From: Calliphora vicina
Taxonomy: Eukaryota > Arthropoda > Insecta > Diptera > Calliphoridae
Length of the DNA: 64,000 bases
Direction: 5' to 3'
Assembly: GCF_958450345.1 (NCBI RefSeq)
Contig: NC_088783.1
Location: 98,699,302-98,763,301 of the forward strand
In this document: one piece after another, positions 36,536-48,691 of the stretch
Position numbering within the stretch: the first letter of the stretch is position 1
Layout: the number at the start of each line of letters is the position of its first letter
Made by a program: the position numbers and the translations under genes
The notes under the pieces: model-generated
The model's input: the letters and a program-made list of their open reading frames with translations, nothing else
What the model was told of the DNA's origin: nothing
The model's database searches: none

Positions 36536-37080
36536 TTGGTGGTATTTTAGGTCATTATGAAAGTTTTCAGGGGGTACCGTGTCAACATTTCAAAAAATTG
36601 AAATCTAAGGGACACTCTAATGAATACCCTTAGTATTTATGAACAAAGATTGAGAAAAAAGTTATTTTTTGCTTAAAATTTTTGATATTTTATAATAAAT
36701 TTGCATTATCTAATGAATTAGTTCAAACATGTTTGTATACTAGCAATATTTTTCAAGATGAATCAACAAAATCTGAAACGTAAAAATATCATTCAACATA
36801 ATAAAACATCCATTACACAGGTCAAAAGCAAAAAAAGGCTTGAAAAAACACAACATAGATTTGATGCACTATGGTTACCTAAGTACAAAAATTGTCAAAT
36901 TTTTCAATTCTATGGAGAGATTTTTTTTTTAATTTTTAAGTAAAATTATAAATTTTATTAGACTTTTCTCCACATAATTAATGATAACTCAAAAAGGGTT
37001 AGTCCGATATTATTAAAATAAATTTAAATAGCCTTTAATCCGTTTATATATTACTTTTAATCGGCTTTGTATTTTCGAAG
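36536..37080 (+). repeat. Two dispersed repeat fragments
   Basis: 36560-36625 shares GGGGTACCGTGTCAACATTT with 17540. 36810-37060 shares the GCAAAAAAAGGCTTGA, GGTTACCTAAGTACAAAA and GGGTTAGTCCGATATTATT blocks with 45685-46100. Confidence 0.65.
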
Positions 37081-38043
37081 CAGGGATGTTAAATGGGGTT
37101 TTCTATTTTGTACCACCCTCTCAAAAAATGTGAACTTTTTGAACCTTCGCGGTACCCATTTTTTTTAGATTTTTAATCAATTTCTGGAAATTAATTTCTG
37201 AAATAAAATGGGAAAATTCCACAGTAACATTTTCTATTTTGACAAAATTTATTTAGAATATACATAATGACATTACTCCATTCAATTGAAGCCGCAAAGC
37301 TTGAATTTATGCTTTAATTTCAGGCATTTTTACCTTCCGAATGGACCACTTATAGCGTGATACATTTTAATGTTCTTTCGGGTCATAATAAAAATTCCGA
37401 CATTAAATTCTATTTTACGTGTTTTATTTAAATTAAAAAAACTTCTAAATGAAATAAATTGAGCTTTACTTTTTTATTTTAGTGATAACTTATGTATAAA
37501 CTTCAGTTTTAGCAAATGTTTTTTGATATATCTTATGTTTCGGTTTACTTTTTTAATACAAATTTAAAATTCCTGTTAGAAATCTTGACCTTTTTAATTT
37601 TCCGATTTTTTTTTGACGATTTTTTTCTTTATTATTGGGATATTGACGATTTTTTCCCAAATTCATCTGATCGCCCTGATTGCGATATGTATGAAAAATC
37701 ATTTTTTCTCATGAAATTACGTCAATGCACATTCTATTTATTCCTTTTGACCAAATATGATAAAATTTGAAAACAGGATATTTTACGAAAGAGTTTCTTG
37801 TAATTTAATAAACATTGCGTTTAATTTGTTGCTTTGCTTAAATTCAAATAAAAGGGAAAGCTAATAACAGATTTATGTATAAGTTAAAAAATACGGAGAA
37901 TAATTATCTTTATAAAATATTTAAAAGTGATGGTCATGTACATATTTGCATTTTTGTTTATAAAACGTAAAAATAATTATGCAAATCAATTTAAATGAGA
38001 TAATATAATTTTTAAATATGATTTTGTATTTGATTGTACTTAC
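37081..38043. other. Intron 2 sequence downstream of exon 2, no feature
   Basis: AT-rich. The 84-codon run at 37516-37770 is Phe/Asp-rich by composition and unsupported. Confidence 0.45.
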
Positions 38044-38199
38044 TCTTCTTGAACCTCTATTCCACTATCGTCCATATTAGCTTTGTAGTCTGTCTCAGAT
38101 CCAAATCCAAAATTCGGCTCCACATGTTCAGACAATGGTGTTGGCGTTTCAAATACCAATGTCTCAACCATGGAGCCTTTGGAGGAACCAAATGATACC
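38044..38199 (-). CDS. Exon 2 of the minus-strand gene
   Basis: The acceptor is TTTTTTTGCAG immediately before 38199 and the donor is GAAGA|GTAAGTAC at 38044/38043. The 156 bases give one base finishing Arg, 51 codons (VSFGSSKGSMVETLVFETPT, then PLSEHVEPNFGFGSETD, then YKANMDDSGIEVQE) and two bases of a Glu codon. The stretch is acidic and Ser/Thr-rich without a known domain. The phase matches exon 1 and exon 3 exactly, so this isolated island of good codons between two very long introns belongs to the same gene. A palindromic MITE lies about 100 bp before its acceptor. Confidence 0.87.
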
Positions 38200-38300
38200 C
38201 TGCAAAAAAAAGTAAATTTGTTGAATTTTTTTATAATCTATATAATTTATTACCTATAATATTAAATTACGCTCACAGTATACATTAAAATATACCACTC

Positions 38301-38433
38301 TAACCCCCAGTAACACGAAGTCTGGTTATGTTTTAACTAATAGTTATACTGTCAGTTTTCATACAAACATAATTTTAACCGACAATATAACTATTAGTTA
38401 AGGCATAATCAGACTTCGTGTTAATGGGGGTAA
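38301..38433. mobile_element. Palindromic MITE flanked by TAA
   Basis: The element 38304-38430 has arms of about 55 bp starting CCCCCAGTAACACGAAGTCT, inverted at the right end as AGACTTCGTGTTAATGGGGG. TAA stands on both sides. A 3-bp TAA duplication is the pattern of PIF/Harbinger elements, so that is the tentative class. A one-ended relative lies at 40583-40645. Confidence 0.8.
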
Positions 38434-38754
38434 AGATATTTATTTACAGATGTTCACAATATGTATGTTGTTATTCAAATCGGTTCAGTATTTTAGGAGT
38501 TATGAGCGTTTACTTCAAGCTTAGAAGTAAACAACATGTGTTTGTCCATTTTTTTTCCAATCCCCTATTATTACAATGTATAGTTATGTTTTAATCTAAA
38601 GTTAAACTTTTTTTTTCATATTTTATTTGTTGTATCTTCACTAAATAATGTGAACTATCACTAATTTGTTCAAATCTTAAATCTAAATATTAATTTTTAT
38701 TTACGTCCCACCACAGTTGGACGAAAAATTATGTTTAATTTATAGATCCTATCA
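38434..38754. other. No recognisable feature
   Basis: AT-rich intron between the MITE and the LINE relic. Confidence 0.5.
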
Positions 38755-40560
38755 TCATATGACTCCGCATGTTTTTTTATTTAATTTTTCACCAGGGAGA
38801 CACCGTCTTAATATTTTATTTTGGAATCTTTGAATTTTTTCAATATTAGATGCTGAGGCCGTGCCCCATAATTGAATTCCATAGCGCCATATGGGTTTAA
38901 TTATTGAGCTGTACAGCAAAAGTTTGCAATCTAAACTCAATCTCGAGTTTTTACCAATTAGCCAGTAAATTTGTAGTAATTTTAACTTCATTTGAGTCAA
39001 TTTCGTATCTATATGCTTTTTCCAGGTAAGACGTCGGTCTAGATGCAGACCTAGATATTTACCCTCAGTTTGTTGAGGTATTATATGATTATTTATTAGG
39101 ATTGGAGGGCAAGATTCTCTACGCAATGTGAAAGTGAGATGTATACATTTTTGCTCGTTTACTTTTATTCTCCATTGTTTTAACCACCTTTCTATGACTA
39201 GTATAGCTGTGTCATCAGCAAAAGTTCATATGTGGGTTCGACTGTTTGTAGGCATATCACAAGTATATAGCAAATATAGGAAGGGACCCAGTATACTTCC
39301 TTGGGGTACTCCTGCTTCAATAGGCTGTAGTGAACTTATGAAGTCTCCCTCTTTAAGAACGAACTTTTGATGACTTAAATAACTTTCTAGAAGCTTGTGT
39401 ATTTTTTATTTTTATCGATAGTCCCTCATGCCATACTTTGTCGAAGGCTTGAGAAACGTCGATGAAGAGTGCAGAACAATATTTTTTTTCTTCAAATGTC
39501 TTGGATATGATTTCTACCAACCTGTGAGTTTGTTCTATTTTGTTATGTTTTTCTCGAAATCCGAATTGATGAGTTGGAATATAATCAAAATGATTCACTA
39601 TCGGCTTTAACTTGTGCATTAACAGTTTTTCGAATAGCTTTGATATATTTGACAATAGGCTAATGGATCTATATGATTCTACTTTACTGTGATCTTTTCC
39701 CGGCTTAGGTATCATTGTAACTAAAGAAACCTTCCATTCTGGTGGATAATATTCAAGACGTAATATAGCATTAAAAATAAATAGGATTATTCTTAATGCA
39801 ATTTGGGGTAGCTCGAGGAGCATCTTGTTACTGATTTTATCAATACCAGGTGATTTTTTGGAGTTTAAATCAACAATAGCCTTGTCAATCTCTGAAATCT
39901 CAAACCGAAGTGGTTCAGCTGCAGTAATATGGGGAAAAGTAGGTGGTAACTCTATTAGTCGTTTGACTCGTTTGGGGAAAATACATTCTTTAGATGACTA
40001 ACAAACAGGTTTCCTTTTTCAGTATCGTTTCTCGCCCACACTCCACTAGAATTACGTAGAGGAGGTCTGCTCATAACAGGTCTTTTTAAATTTTTATTGT
40101 AGCTCGCCATAGTGAGTAATTTGAGTACTGGGTGGCATCTAAGTCGTTTCTCGCCCACCCTCCACTAGAATTACGTAGAGGAGGTCTGCTCATAACAGGT
40201 CTTTTTAATTTTTTTGTAGCTAGCCATAGAGAGTAATTTGAGTACTGGGTGGCATCTAAGTTCTCCAGATATTTATTAATTGAGTCAGTTTTGCGTTTGT
40301 GAAGAAGCATACTGTGGCGTTTGCGACATTTTCTAAGCTCCGTTTTAAGTTGAGGGGATCTGTAGAGTTGCCACTCTCGACTCTTCTTTTGTCAGCTAAT
40401 AACTGCTCAATGTCTGTAGAATAGAGTCTATCGTATCTTATTTGTTGGGTTATTTGAGTGGCGTGTTCAACAGCAAGTTTTAAGTTTTGTTCAAAATTTT
40501 TGTGTGAGATATCGATATCTTCTGGTGTTCTTAGCGATATATTTTCTGTACTGTGTGTGC
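38755..40560 (-). pseudogene. Jockey-like non-LTR retrotransposon ORF2 relic
   Basis: On the minus strand, in order: a linker region near 40550-40330 (EDIDISHKNFEQNLKLAVEH), RPVMSRPPLRNSSG near 40080, the reverse transcriptase from 39823 (WKVSLVTMIPKPGKDHSK, SYRSISLLSNISKLFEKLL, ALFIDVSQAFDKVWHEGL), and then in shifted frames GVPQGSILGPFLYLLY and TFADDTAILV. The end is KYLGLHLDRRLTWKKHID to ILRRCLPGE. Motif A (FIDVSQAFD) and the FADD motif are intact, but at least two frameshifts, a deletion behind FADDTAILV and a 119-bp duplication destroy it. No RNase H was seen, which fits jockey-type elements. Confidence 0.85.
40026..40261. repeat. 119-bp tandem duplication inside the jockey-like relic
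   Basis: The block CGTTTCTCGCCCAC...GTGGCATCTAAGT occurs twice (40026-40144 and 40145-40261). The copies differ by a few substitutions and a short indel. Both encode the same RPVMSRPPLRNSSG segment on the minus strand. Confidence 0.9.
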
Positions 40561-40582
40561 TAATATATTTTCTATATAGTTA

Positions 40583-40645
40583 AACTGATAGTTTTTATCC
40601 AAAAGTTTACACTTAACCAGACTTTATGTTAATGGGGGTTGAAGC
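40583..40645. repeat. One-ended relative of the 38304 MITE
   Basis: It contains TTAACCAGACTTTATGTTAATGGGGGTT, comparable to the right arm at 38400-38430. The opposite end is lost. Confidence 0.6.
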
Positions 40646-40685
40646 ATAAATTATTTTAGTTGCATTATAGATAGAGATTAGTGAG

Positions 40686-41000
40686 AGTTCAGATTAATAA
40701 AGTTGAAAACACAATAGAGCACAAACGAAAGGAGCTAGCTGGCTTACATTTTCCACAAATACTCTCTGTTGATAGGGATTGTTTGGTATTGAAAAGGCGC
40801 AATACAGGTCTATGATTTCACCTAGCCCCATACAAATGTCCCCCGGAATACAGTTTGGGCACTCATAAATATGTGAATTATGCGGCAATCCTGTTAAAAT
40901 TAATTCTAAGTACATACTCTGAAATTATACTATAAAGTATGGCGAAAATTGTCTTATAATAACACTGTGCTAGTGAAAAAACTGTCAAGCGGGGTACACC
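40686..41000 (-). repeat. Dispersed ACAAGTAAG-family repeat, inverted
   Basis: It mirrors 35900-36235 (CGAAAGGAGCTAGCTGGCTTAC, CCTAGCCCCATACAAATG). It is interrupted near 40970 by the material up to 41680 and resumes at 41681-41760. Confidence 0.7.
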
Positions 41001-41120
41001 GTTTTTGAGTTACGAGAATATATGTTGTGCAACCTCCTCCATTTTCAAAATAACGGTATATCTCAAAAATACGAGCTAACCTAAAAAAACGATTAGCACC
41101 ACTGAATTCAGCGTACTCGA
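41001..41120 (-). repeat. Inverted fragment of the 29712 repeat end
   Basis: It mirrors 29718-29825, ending GCACCACTGAATTCAGCGTAC. Confidence 0.75.
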
Positions 41121-41159
41121 ATTATTTTAAGCCACTGGGTGCCCTTTTTGACAGAAGAA

Positions 41160-41680
41160 AGAGTTTTTACCTTTTAAAAAGGTGCCTTATTTCCTTTAAA
41201 TAAACCGGATAATTTTGATTGCAAATAAAAGCCGTTTAGTAGTTTAAAAATTGTAACAACTTTTTATTTATTTAAAATGTACAACATCAACAATTTCAAT
41301 TGTCACTATGTGTTTTAATACACACTCACACGTTTATAATGTACAAGAATTCACTGGAAATACAGCACACTTTAAGGCACACAGTTGATGTTTATTTACA
41401 CAGCGTCTATCATGAACTAACTGACGATACACGCCATCTTTCGTGAACCTTCTACAATGATCTTAACGCACCACTACTATATTCGAATTCTAGAGTTTTC
41501 GATGTTAATCTTCGCAGCTTAAACATTCAGTGTTTCCATACTTTCAAACAATGCTAACAACTTATCAACATTGTTGATAAGTAGAAGCTTCTACCTATGG
41601 AAATGTTTTTAAACACAATTAATGATGATGGCAGTTGCTACAGACCGTTAAATTCAAATCGCTAGTGCAAATTCGTAACA
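41160..41680 (+). mobile_element. Probable solo LTR
   Basis: It ends CAAATTCGTAACA and corresponds end-to-end with the inverted copy at 44388-46369, whose outer ends are TGTTACG and CGTAACA, the TG...CA form of LTRs. Its own first bases are eroded. It has an AT-rich interior with no coding sequence. It was inserted into an inverted dispersed repeat that continues on both sides. Confidence 0.6.
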
Positions 41681-42283
41681 ATATCATGATGAAATTGGAC
41701 ATAAAAAAGTTTTATATGAACTTAAATTTTTCTATCAACTTTTGAGAGGAGAAATTAGATGATGAGAAAAAGAAAAAGGAAAAACTTACTTCAGTTATGA
41801 AAAAATAGTTTGTGGCACCCTGCAATTTTATTGGTTTCAGTGAAAGTGGTTTACCTCTCCATAAATTTGTGGAATTTTTAGATGGAATTTTGTAAACAAT
41901 AAATAGCTGTTACGAACAAAATCAACTATTGTGAATGAAAAGTTCATGGGAATATCGCGATAGAAATTTTCCCTTCGAGGTAAAATATCCAAAAAATGTT
42001 CACATTTTTTTTGCCGATAGTGGCAGTTTTATTTGTATAATACATTTAGCTTTTCAAAAACATTTGGGGAAAAGGTTTTCTGATGATCTGGCCTAAGCAA
42101 TCAATGAAATGCACATAGGAACTAGCTTTAGCACAATAAAACTAAATCTTACTAAAAAAAACTTTTCTCATCTTTCTGGCAACATATGGATTACGAGAAA
42201 AACTAACTGCTCATCTTTTGAGACCAAGATCGAATCAAGCCAATATCGGATACTCTGCTCCAAAGTGAGGCGTATCCCAGAGA
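41681..42283. other. Resumed dispersed repeat and unassigned sequence
   Basis: 41681-41760 continues the inverted repeat (ATGAAATTGGACATAAA). 42055-42125 matches 34645-34715. 42150-42260 reads protein-like in one frame (GLREKLTAHLLRPRSNQANI) up to a possible donor, AAA|GTGAGG near 42264, and may be an exon-like fragment belonging with the duplication that follows. Confidence 0.4.
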
Positions 42284-42856
42284 GAGCGTTCTGCAACGAT
42301 CGAAACAAATAGTAGTCGGACGGGGCACGGGGCACGGTCCACTTCATTCTTAATACTTTTTAACAGGTATTGCAATATGTGGCCGAGCGTTGTTATGATA
42401 GAATATTACAGTTTTATATTCTGGGCAGTTTTCGGTCAATGCTCGATTCAAATGAATTAGTAGCGTTCGATGGTCTGGTCAGATTTCAGCAGCTTATAAC
42501 AGATAGTACCCTTTTGCTCCAACCAAATACAGAGAATTATTTTAGCGCCACTTTTCATCGCAAGTAGAGCGTTCTGCAACGATCGAAACAAATAGTAGTC
42601 GGACGGGGCACGGAGCACGGGGCACGGTCCACTTCATTCTTAATACTTTTTAACAGGTATTGCAATATGTGGCCGAGCGTTGTTATGATAGAATATTACA
42701 GTTTTATATTCTGGGCAGTTTTCGGTCAATGCTCGATTCAAATGAATTAGTAGCGTTCGATGGTCTGGTCAGATTTCAGCAGCTTATAACAGATAGTACC
42801 CTTTTGCTCCAACCAAATACAGAGAATTATTTTAGCGCCACTTTTCATCGCAAGTA
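42284..42856 (+). repeat. Tandem duplication (283/290 bp) carrying an exon-like ORF
   Basis: Two almost identical copies, 42284-42566 and 42567-42856, differ mainly by 7 extra bases (GGAGCAC-type) in a GGGGCACGG run. Each holds an open stretch of 65 codons (42367-42563 and 42657-42853), VLQYVAERCYDRILQFYILG through FHRK. The stretch is preceded by an acceptor-like CTTTTTAACAG and followed by donor-like GTAGAG or GTAATG. Amino-acid composition is natural (mixed hydrophobic, charged, two Phe-Gln pairs), unlike the surrounding chance ORFs. The copies have no ATG at the start of the frame. I do not recognise the protein. It could be a duplicated exon of a nested gene or a captured gene fragment. 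Confidence 0.6.
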
Positions 42857-44387
42857 ATGATTCGGTGTAAAAATTATTTTCTTTTATAGCGTTCAAGCAT
42901 CATTTCGTGCAAAATCGTATTTCAAGGTCAGTCGGCATTAATTCGTATGGTAACAAATTTCCCTTGAAATTGCTGATTGGGTATTATACAAAATAATTTA
43001 ATTAAAAAGTAATTATTCAAGAAGATATAGATAGGTTTTGCATTCACAAATTAATAATTTTCAAGAAAATCTAAGAATACAATCATACGATATAAATAAC
43101 AAATCCCCTAGTTTAGATGCGACGGAACTTCAAAAAATTTACGCATAATACCCTTTCTACCTTTAGTAGAATATGGGGAACTGCATTTTGTATGTTATAT
43201 TGGATTACAGTTCTCCTTTAAAAATTGTATTCAATGAATTGTCTGAATAGAAAGTAAAATTTTGTTCGTAAGATTGCTTACATTGTATGATATGATATCG
43301 CCGATTTTTTTTTTGTTTAACTGTTCAAATGCAATTTTATTGTTATTCCTTTTTGAATGTTTATATTGGCAGATAAATTGTATAACAATTTATTTCAAGT
43401 GCTTAATTGATAATTTGATTTAATTTAATGTCAGATACATGTTGTTTTGTTTGATTACGAGACCAAAATTAAATGAATACATAGAATAAAATGCAACAAA
43501 TGAAATGCAACAATTTCATACATAAGTACGTAGTTTTATTTGTATTCTTACATGCGGTATATAGATTAATATAAGTATCTACATATGTGTGTGCTTGCAT
43601 AAAGTTATTTGAACTTTCAAACAATTTCTTTCTCCAACAACAACAACAACAACTACAACAACTGAAAGAATATCCACAGTAATATGTTATTGTGTAAATA
43701 GGTAAGAATAAAGACAAAATTAAATGACGACAAAAAAATAAATACAATAAAAACGCAAACTAAAAGAAATACAGAAAAATAAAATAAATATGTACTACAT
43801 TTGTACATACAGACAGATATATGTATGTATGTACATATAATGGGTTAAAGACGATCAACAAACAAACATACATAGATATGTACATAGATATAGTAAATTA
43901 TTTCTTATTTTCTGCATGTAATTTTTAGATATTCAGACAATATGTAAGTTAGTAAAACTGTGTGTTCACTTTAATGTAATTAAATATAAAAAAATGAGAG
44001 AAAATAAACTTAAAACAGAAGAAAGCAGAGATGAAGACGATGTAACAGAGGATATATGTATGTGTACATACAAATACAGTCGCGGATCCAGCTAAAGATT
44101 TTGGGGGGTGGGGAGAAATTATATTTTATTTTTCGAAATTAGCAATTACAATAGCAATTACATAAGTTTAAGTATGGATTTTCGAACCATACCTTTTCTG
44201 AATTTAATGATGTATTCATCCTCCATTAATTTGGCATTCATATTTGTTATTAAGTTGTAAATAGTTTTGAACATTCTTATCCTTGATTTTATATTAAAGA
44301 TTATTACCGTATGATGATATTGGAAACCGATATATATTTAAACGTAATGTTTCAGACTTGTACAAAGTCCTGTGATAATTAACATAT
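42857..44387. other. Intronic sequence without recognised feature
   Basis: It contains CAACAACAACAACAACTAC near 43636 and several ATGTATGT tracts. The 92-codon minus-strand ORF here is a by-product of the CAA repeat. Confidence 0.45.
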
Positions 44388-46369
44388 TGTTACGAATATG
44401 CATTAGCGATTTGAATGTAACGGTCTGTAACGACTACCTGCAACATTCAATATGATTGTAAGTGTGGTAACACCAAATGTTTAAGCTGGTAACATTATCA
44501 TTGAAACTGCTAAAAGCTCTAGAATTCGAATATACTAGTTTTGTATGTTAAGATCATTGCACTATGTGCCCATTTCCAATTTTTTAGGCAAAAATTCAAA
44601 TGTTCAACTTTCGCTTTTTGAAAAAAAATTTTACGGTTCAATTCCTAAAACTTGAACGATATAAATGCTAAAAATGTATGCCAATTGGTTACTCAGTTTA
44701 TATATAAACAGCTATGAAAGTTTACAGTTTTTAAAAAAAGTTTTCAAGCTGAAAAAAGTTAAGAAATTGCAGTAAGAAAAAAGTGATTTTTTTAAAAAAA
44801 TTAGTTACAACTAAGGTTTTACCAAAATGGATTACAATACCGGAGGTGCATACTTAAAAAAATACTTAAAATGTTTTACTAAATGTTTATATTACGTGTA
44901 AAATTTCGTGTTTTTATTAGTCATGTTTTTTCTAAAGTTGCGAAAAAGTTGTTTATCTTCTGTAGTATAGAACTTACTTACTTACGTGGTTATTTGTGTG
45001 AAGGTCAGGCTTGATGCCATACTAAAATATTTTGCAAACTACTTGCACCGAAGCAAATAATTTTCTTTTTTCTAGAAACATACTACATTTGTTTGTAACT
45101 ACTTGTAACGAAGCATGAGAGCTTAATGTAGCAAGTTTTATAACGATAGCGAATGTCAAAGACATACACAATTGCTTACCCAAAATTTACTTATAGCGGA
45201 GCCCAAAGAAAACGCCAAACAAACGAATAAATGCTATTTGTAGAAAGTTCTATGAGAATATATGTAAATTTAAATTTTTTGGAAAATTTTTGGTGAGTTG
45301 GTGGGGGGTTATAAGAAAAGTGAGGGGAGTGGGGTTATTAGAAACTTTTTTTAAAATGCTATTCGTGGAAAGTGCTATGAGAATATAGATTGAAATCTTT
45401 TTTGAAAATGTTTGATGAGTTAGTTGGGGGAGGGGTTAGCAGAAAAATGGGGGGGTTATTGCCAATTTTTTTAAAATGCCTATTTTAGCAACAGGGATCT
45501 CTACACAAAGTTTTATGCTGCTAGATCCCTTGGAAATAATTTTTGCCGCAATTTTGGCTTTTGGACACATAGTGCATTGTAGAAGCTACTTGAATGAAGA
45601 TGGCACTGTGTATAAATAGTGGCTGCGGTTGCAGTAGTTAGAGATTTTATAATAGGCGCTGTTAGATCAACTGTCTTGTTAATTACACAGGTCAACAGCA
45701 AAAAAGGCTTCACTAACCACTATATAGATTTGATGCATCATGGTTACCTAAGTACAAAATGGTAAAATTTTTAAATTCTATGGATTGATTTTTTAAAAAA
45801 TTTTTTTTTTTTTTAAATTGTGAATTTTTTTGGATGTTACTCCACATAATTTATGATAACCCAAAAGGGGTTAGTCCGATATTATTGAAGTAAACTTCAA
45901 ATTTACAAAAATTTGCTATTTTCACGTAAAAAATATATTTTTTGCTTCAATTTCTTATTATAACTCCGAAACTACTGAGCCGATTAAAACGCAATATATA
46001 ACCGGATTAAAGGTTATGTAAATTTGAACTTTTTTAAGTTTACTAATAATATAATATCGGACTAACCGTTTTTGAGATATTATAAATTATGTGGAGAAAC
46101 ATTTAAAAAAATTCAAAATTTTAGAAAAAAAAAATTAAAAAAAATCTATCCATAGAATTTAAAAATTTTATCATTTTTGTACTACTGGAACCACAATACA
46201 TTAAAATTGCATTATAAACGTATGAGTGTATTAAAAACACATAGTGACTATTTGAATAAATAAAGAGTTGTTACAAATTTTAAACTACTAAACTGTTTTT
46301 ATTTGCAATCAAAAGTATCCGGGTTTGCTTGCAAATAAACCACCGTTTTTAAAAGGTTAAAACGTAACA
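44388..46369 (-). mobile_element. Solo LTR, inverted and interrupted by later insertion
   Basis: The outer ends TGTTACG (44388) and CGTAACA (46369) and flanks of about 180 bp each match 41160-41680 in inverse orientation. The middle (about 44576-46185) is foreign, including the inverted repeat at 45660-46190. No clear target duplication was seen. Confidence 0.55.
45660..46190. repeat. Inverted-repeat element nested in the LTR
   Basis: The arms mirror each other around 45935: AAATTTTTAAATTCTATGGA with TCCATAGAATTTAAAAATTT, and CACATAATTTATGATA with its inverse near 46080. A related single arm lies at 36810-37060. Confidence 0.7.
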
Positions 46370-47974
46370 ATAAGTCAAAAGTTACAGTTATATTCGAAGA
46401 TATTTAAGAATTATATCTTTCATGGACACTACTTATATTGAACCTAGAATATATTCGGATTTATTTGAGTGACCACTTAAACTATTTTATTATTCTTCTA
46501 AAACTTCATAAATGTGTGTGTCGAATAAAAATAAATTAATTTCAAAAAAATGTATATATTAGCATATTAAACTGGTCAAATATTTAAAACACCAACATAA
46601 ATTGTTTAAAATTTCAGACAAATCAGACATTCAGATATTTAAAAGATTTTATAATTTGTATATTATACATAAATACAAACAATGGTAATAAAATTGTCCT
46701 ATTAAACAAATTATTTCTCTACATTTTCCTCAATATTCTCTGTTTTCCAATCTCAGTTTTGTCCAAGTTTTGAGAGGTATCGCGATCTTGGAAAAAGGTC
46801 GAATTACCAATATTTTTAACCACTTTTAATAAGCAAATAGATCAGGAAGATTCCTTAAATTATCAGAATTATAAAAATTTATTATAAAGCAAATGTTTAA
46901 TTTTCCTTAACCGCTCTTGAATCATTCAAACAGTACCCAATTTTTAAGGTGATTTTTGTTATTGAAATTTAAGGAAATATAGGAAGCTCATGAAATGCTT
47001 TAGAAATTTACTTTCAAAAAAACATTTAACAGTTTTCCTTACTTTTTTATATTAACAATGTTCCATTTGGGAGGAATAAGGAATTTGTCCCCCCCCCAAC
47101 GAACCGCACCTGTACAAATGTACTCGCACTTACATACATACGTATCTACATGCATATATGTATGTACATAATATGTACATTTCAAATGTAAAGGTACGTA
47201 GTAAATTTCTGGACAAGTGCCAACGAGTTTAACGGAGCACAAACTGTGCACCTATTTTCCCTCCATGAAAAAGAAATTGTATTTATTTTACTACATTCCA
47301 CCAGACACATTTCTGTTTAAAATTGCCATTACTGTGATGATAATATTGTGAACTTAAACCTGATGTCAGTCTAAAAACACCCTACCCTAATTGTAAGTTT
47401 AATTAATTAAACAATTGCATGATCATCTCAAAGACAAAGTATGTACTCAAGATGTCAGCTGAAATCTGAAAGCTAAACGAAAAACCGCAGAAATTATGAT
47501 TTTTCTTAAATATTGTACAAAACAACTTATTTGAGAGTAAAATGTTTGTATATCATATAAATTTGGGAAAAAACTACCAAAAAGGGGTAAAAACGGGAAA
47601 ATACATTTAATTAAAAATAAATTTTAAACATTTAGCCATACTAAAGTGGTGTTATTTGGAACAATTTGGTACTTTTTTAAAACTTATTTATTTTTTTTTT
47701 CTTAAGCACATGCCTACAAGATTTGAGTAGTTTGCCACAAAAATTCTGTAAAAGGACTTTGGTTTTTTCTCACAATTCTTTGAGAGTGTGCTGAAAAATG
47801 TATTGTCGAGATAAATGCCCTATAGTCGGAAAAACTCTTAACCTATTTATATCAAAATTATAAGAAACATATTTTAATGGATAGATAATTCCGTAATACA
47901 CCATTAATAAAATAAAATTAAATGTCACAACATTAAATTGGTTGAAGACCTTCATAAAAATATGTATTAAAAAA
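46370..47974. other. Intronic sequence without recognised feature
   Basis: AT-rich. A C-run (CCCCCCCCC) near 47091 is followed by TACATACATACG tracts. No exon or terminal repeats were seen. Confidence 0.45.
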
Positions 47975-48691
47975 CAAGTAAGAAAGTATGGTCGGTCAAG
48001 CCCGACCATATAATACCCTACACTAAAAGAGCAAAAACATTTTTCTTTTAAAATTTCAATAATTTATATTTTTGAGTGATTTTCGGAAGAGGGCCTTATA
48101 TGGGAGCTATACTTATTATGGACCGATCACCATGAAATTAGGCCGTGTAATTTATGTCTATATGAAAGTTAATTATGTTGAATTTTGTGTGTATACCAAC
48201 ATTTATAAGCGATTTATGCACGTTAAAGTGATTTTCGGAAGCGGGTCTATATGGGAGCTATGACTAATTATGGACAGATCGTAACATAATTTGGTGACAT
48301 GAATTTTGTGTATATGAAACTTATTTGGAGCGGAATTTGTGGAGATACATATATAAATTAAACATTTATGACCGATAAAGTCCAATTTCGGGAGGACATT
48401 TGTATGGGGGCTAGGTGAAATAATGGACCGATTTCAGCCAGTTTCAATAGGCTTGGTCCTTGAGCCGTACCAAATTTCATCGAAATATATTCAAAATTGC
48501 GAACTGTACTCTGCGAACAAGGTTTACATGGACAGCCAGCCAGCCGACCAGACATCGTTTAATCGACTCAGAAAGTGATTCTAAGTCGATCGGTATACTT
48601 TAAGGTGGGTGTTAGATTAATATTTTTGGGCGTTACAAACATCTGCACAAACGCATTATACCCTCCCCACTATGGTGGTGTAGGGTATAAA
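47975..48691 (+). repeat. Best-preserved copy of the dispersed ACAAGTAAG repeat
   Basis: It starts AACAAGTAAGAAAGTATGG, followed by TCGGTCAAGCCCGACCATAT, a short hairpin, and AATACCCTACACT. It ends TATACCCTCC...GTAGGGTATAAA. Internal blocks (TTTTCGGAAGAGGGCC, TATGGACCGATC, CAGCCAGCCAGCCGACC) recur in all other copies. There is no coding frame. Confidence 0.85.
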
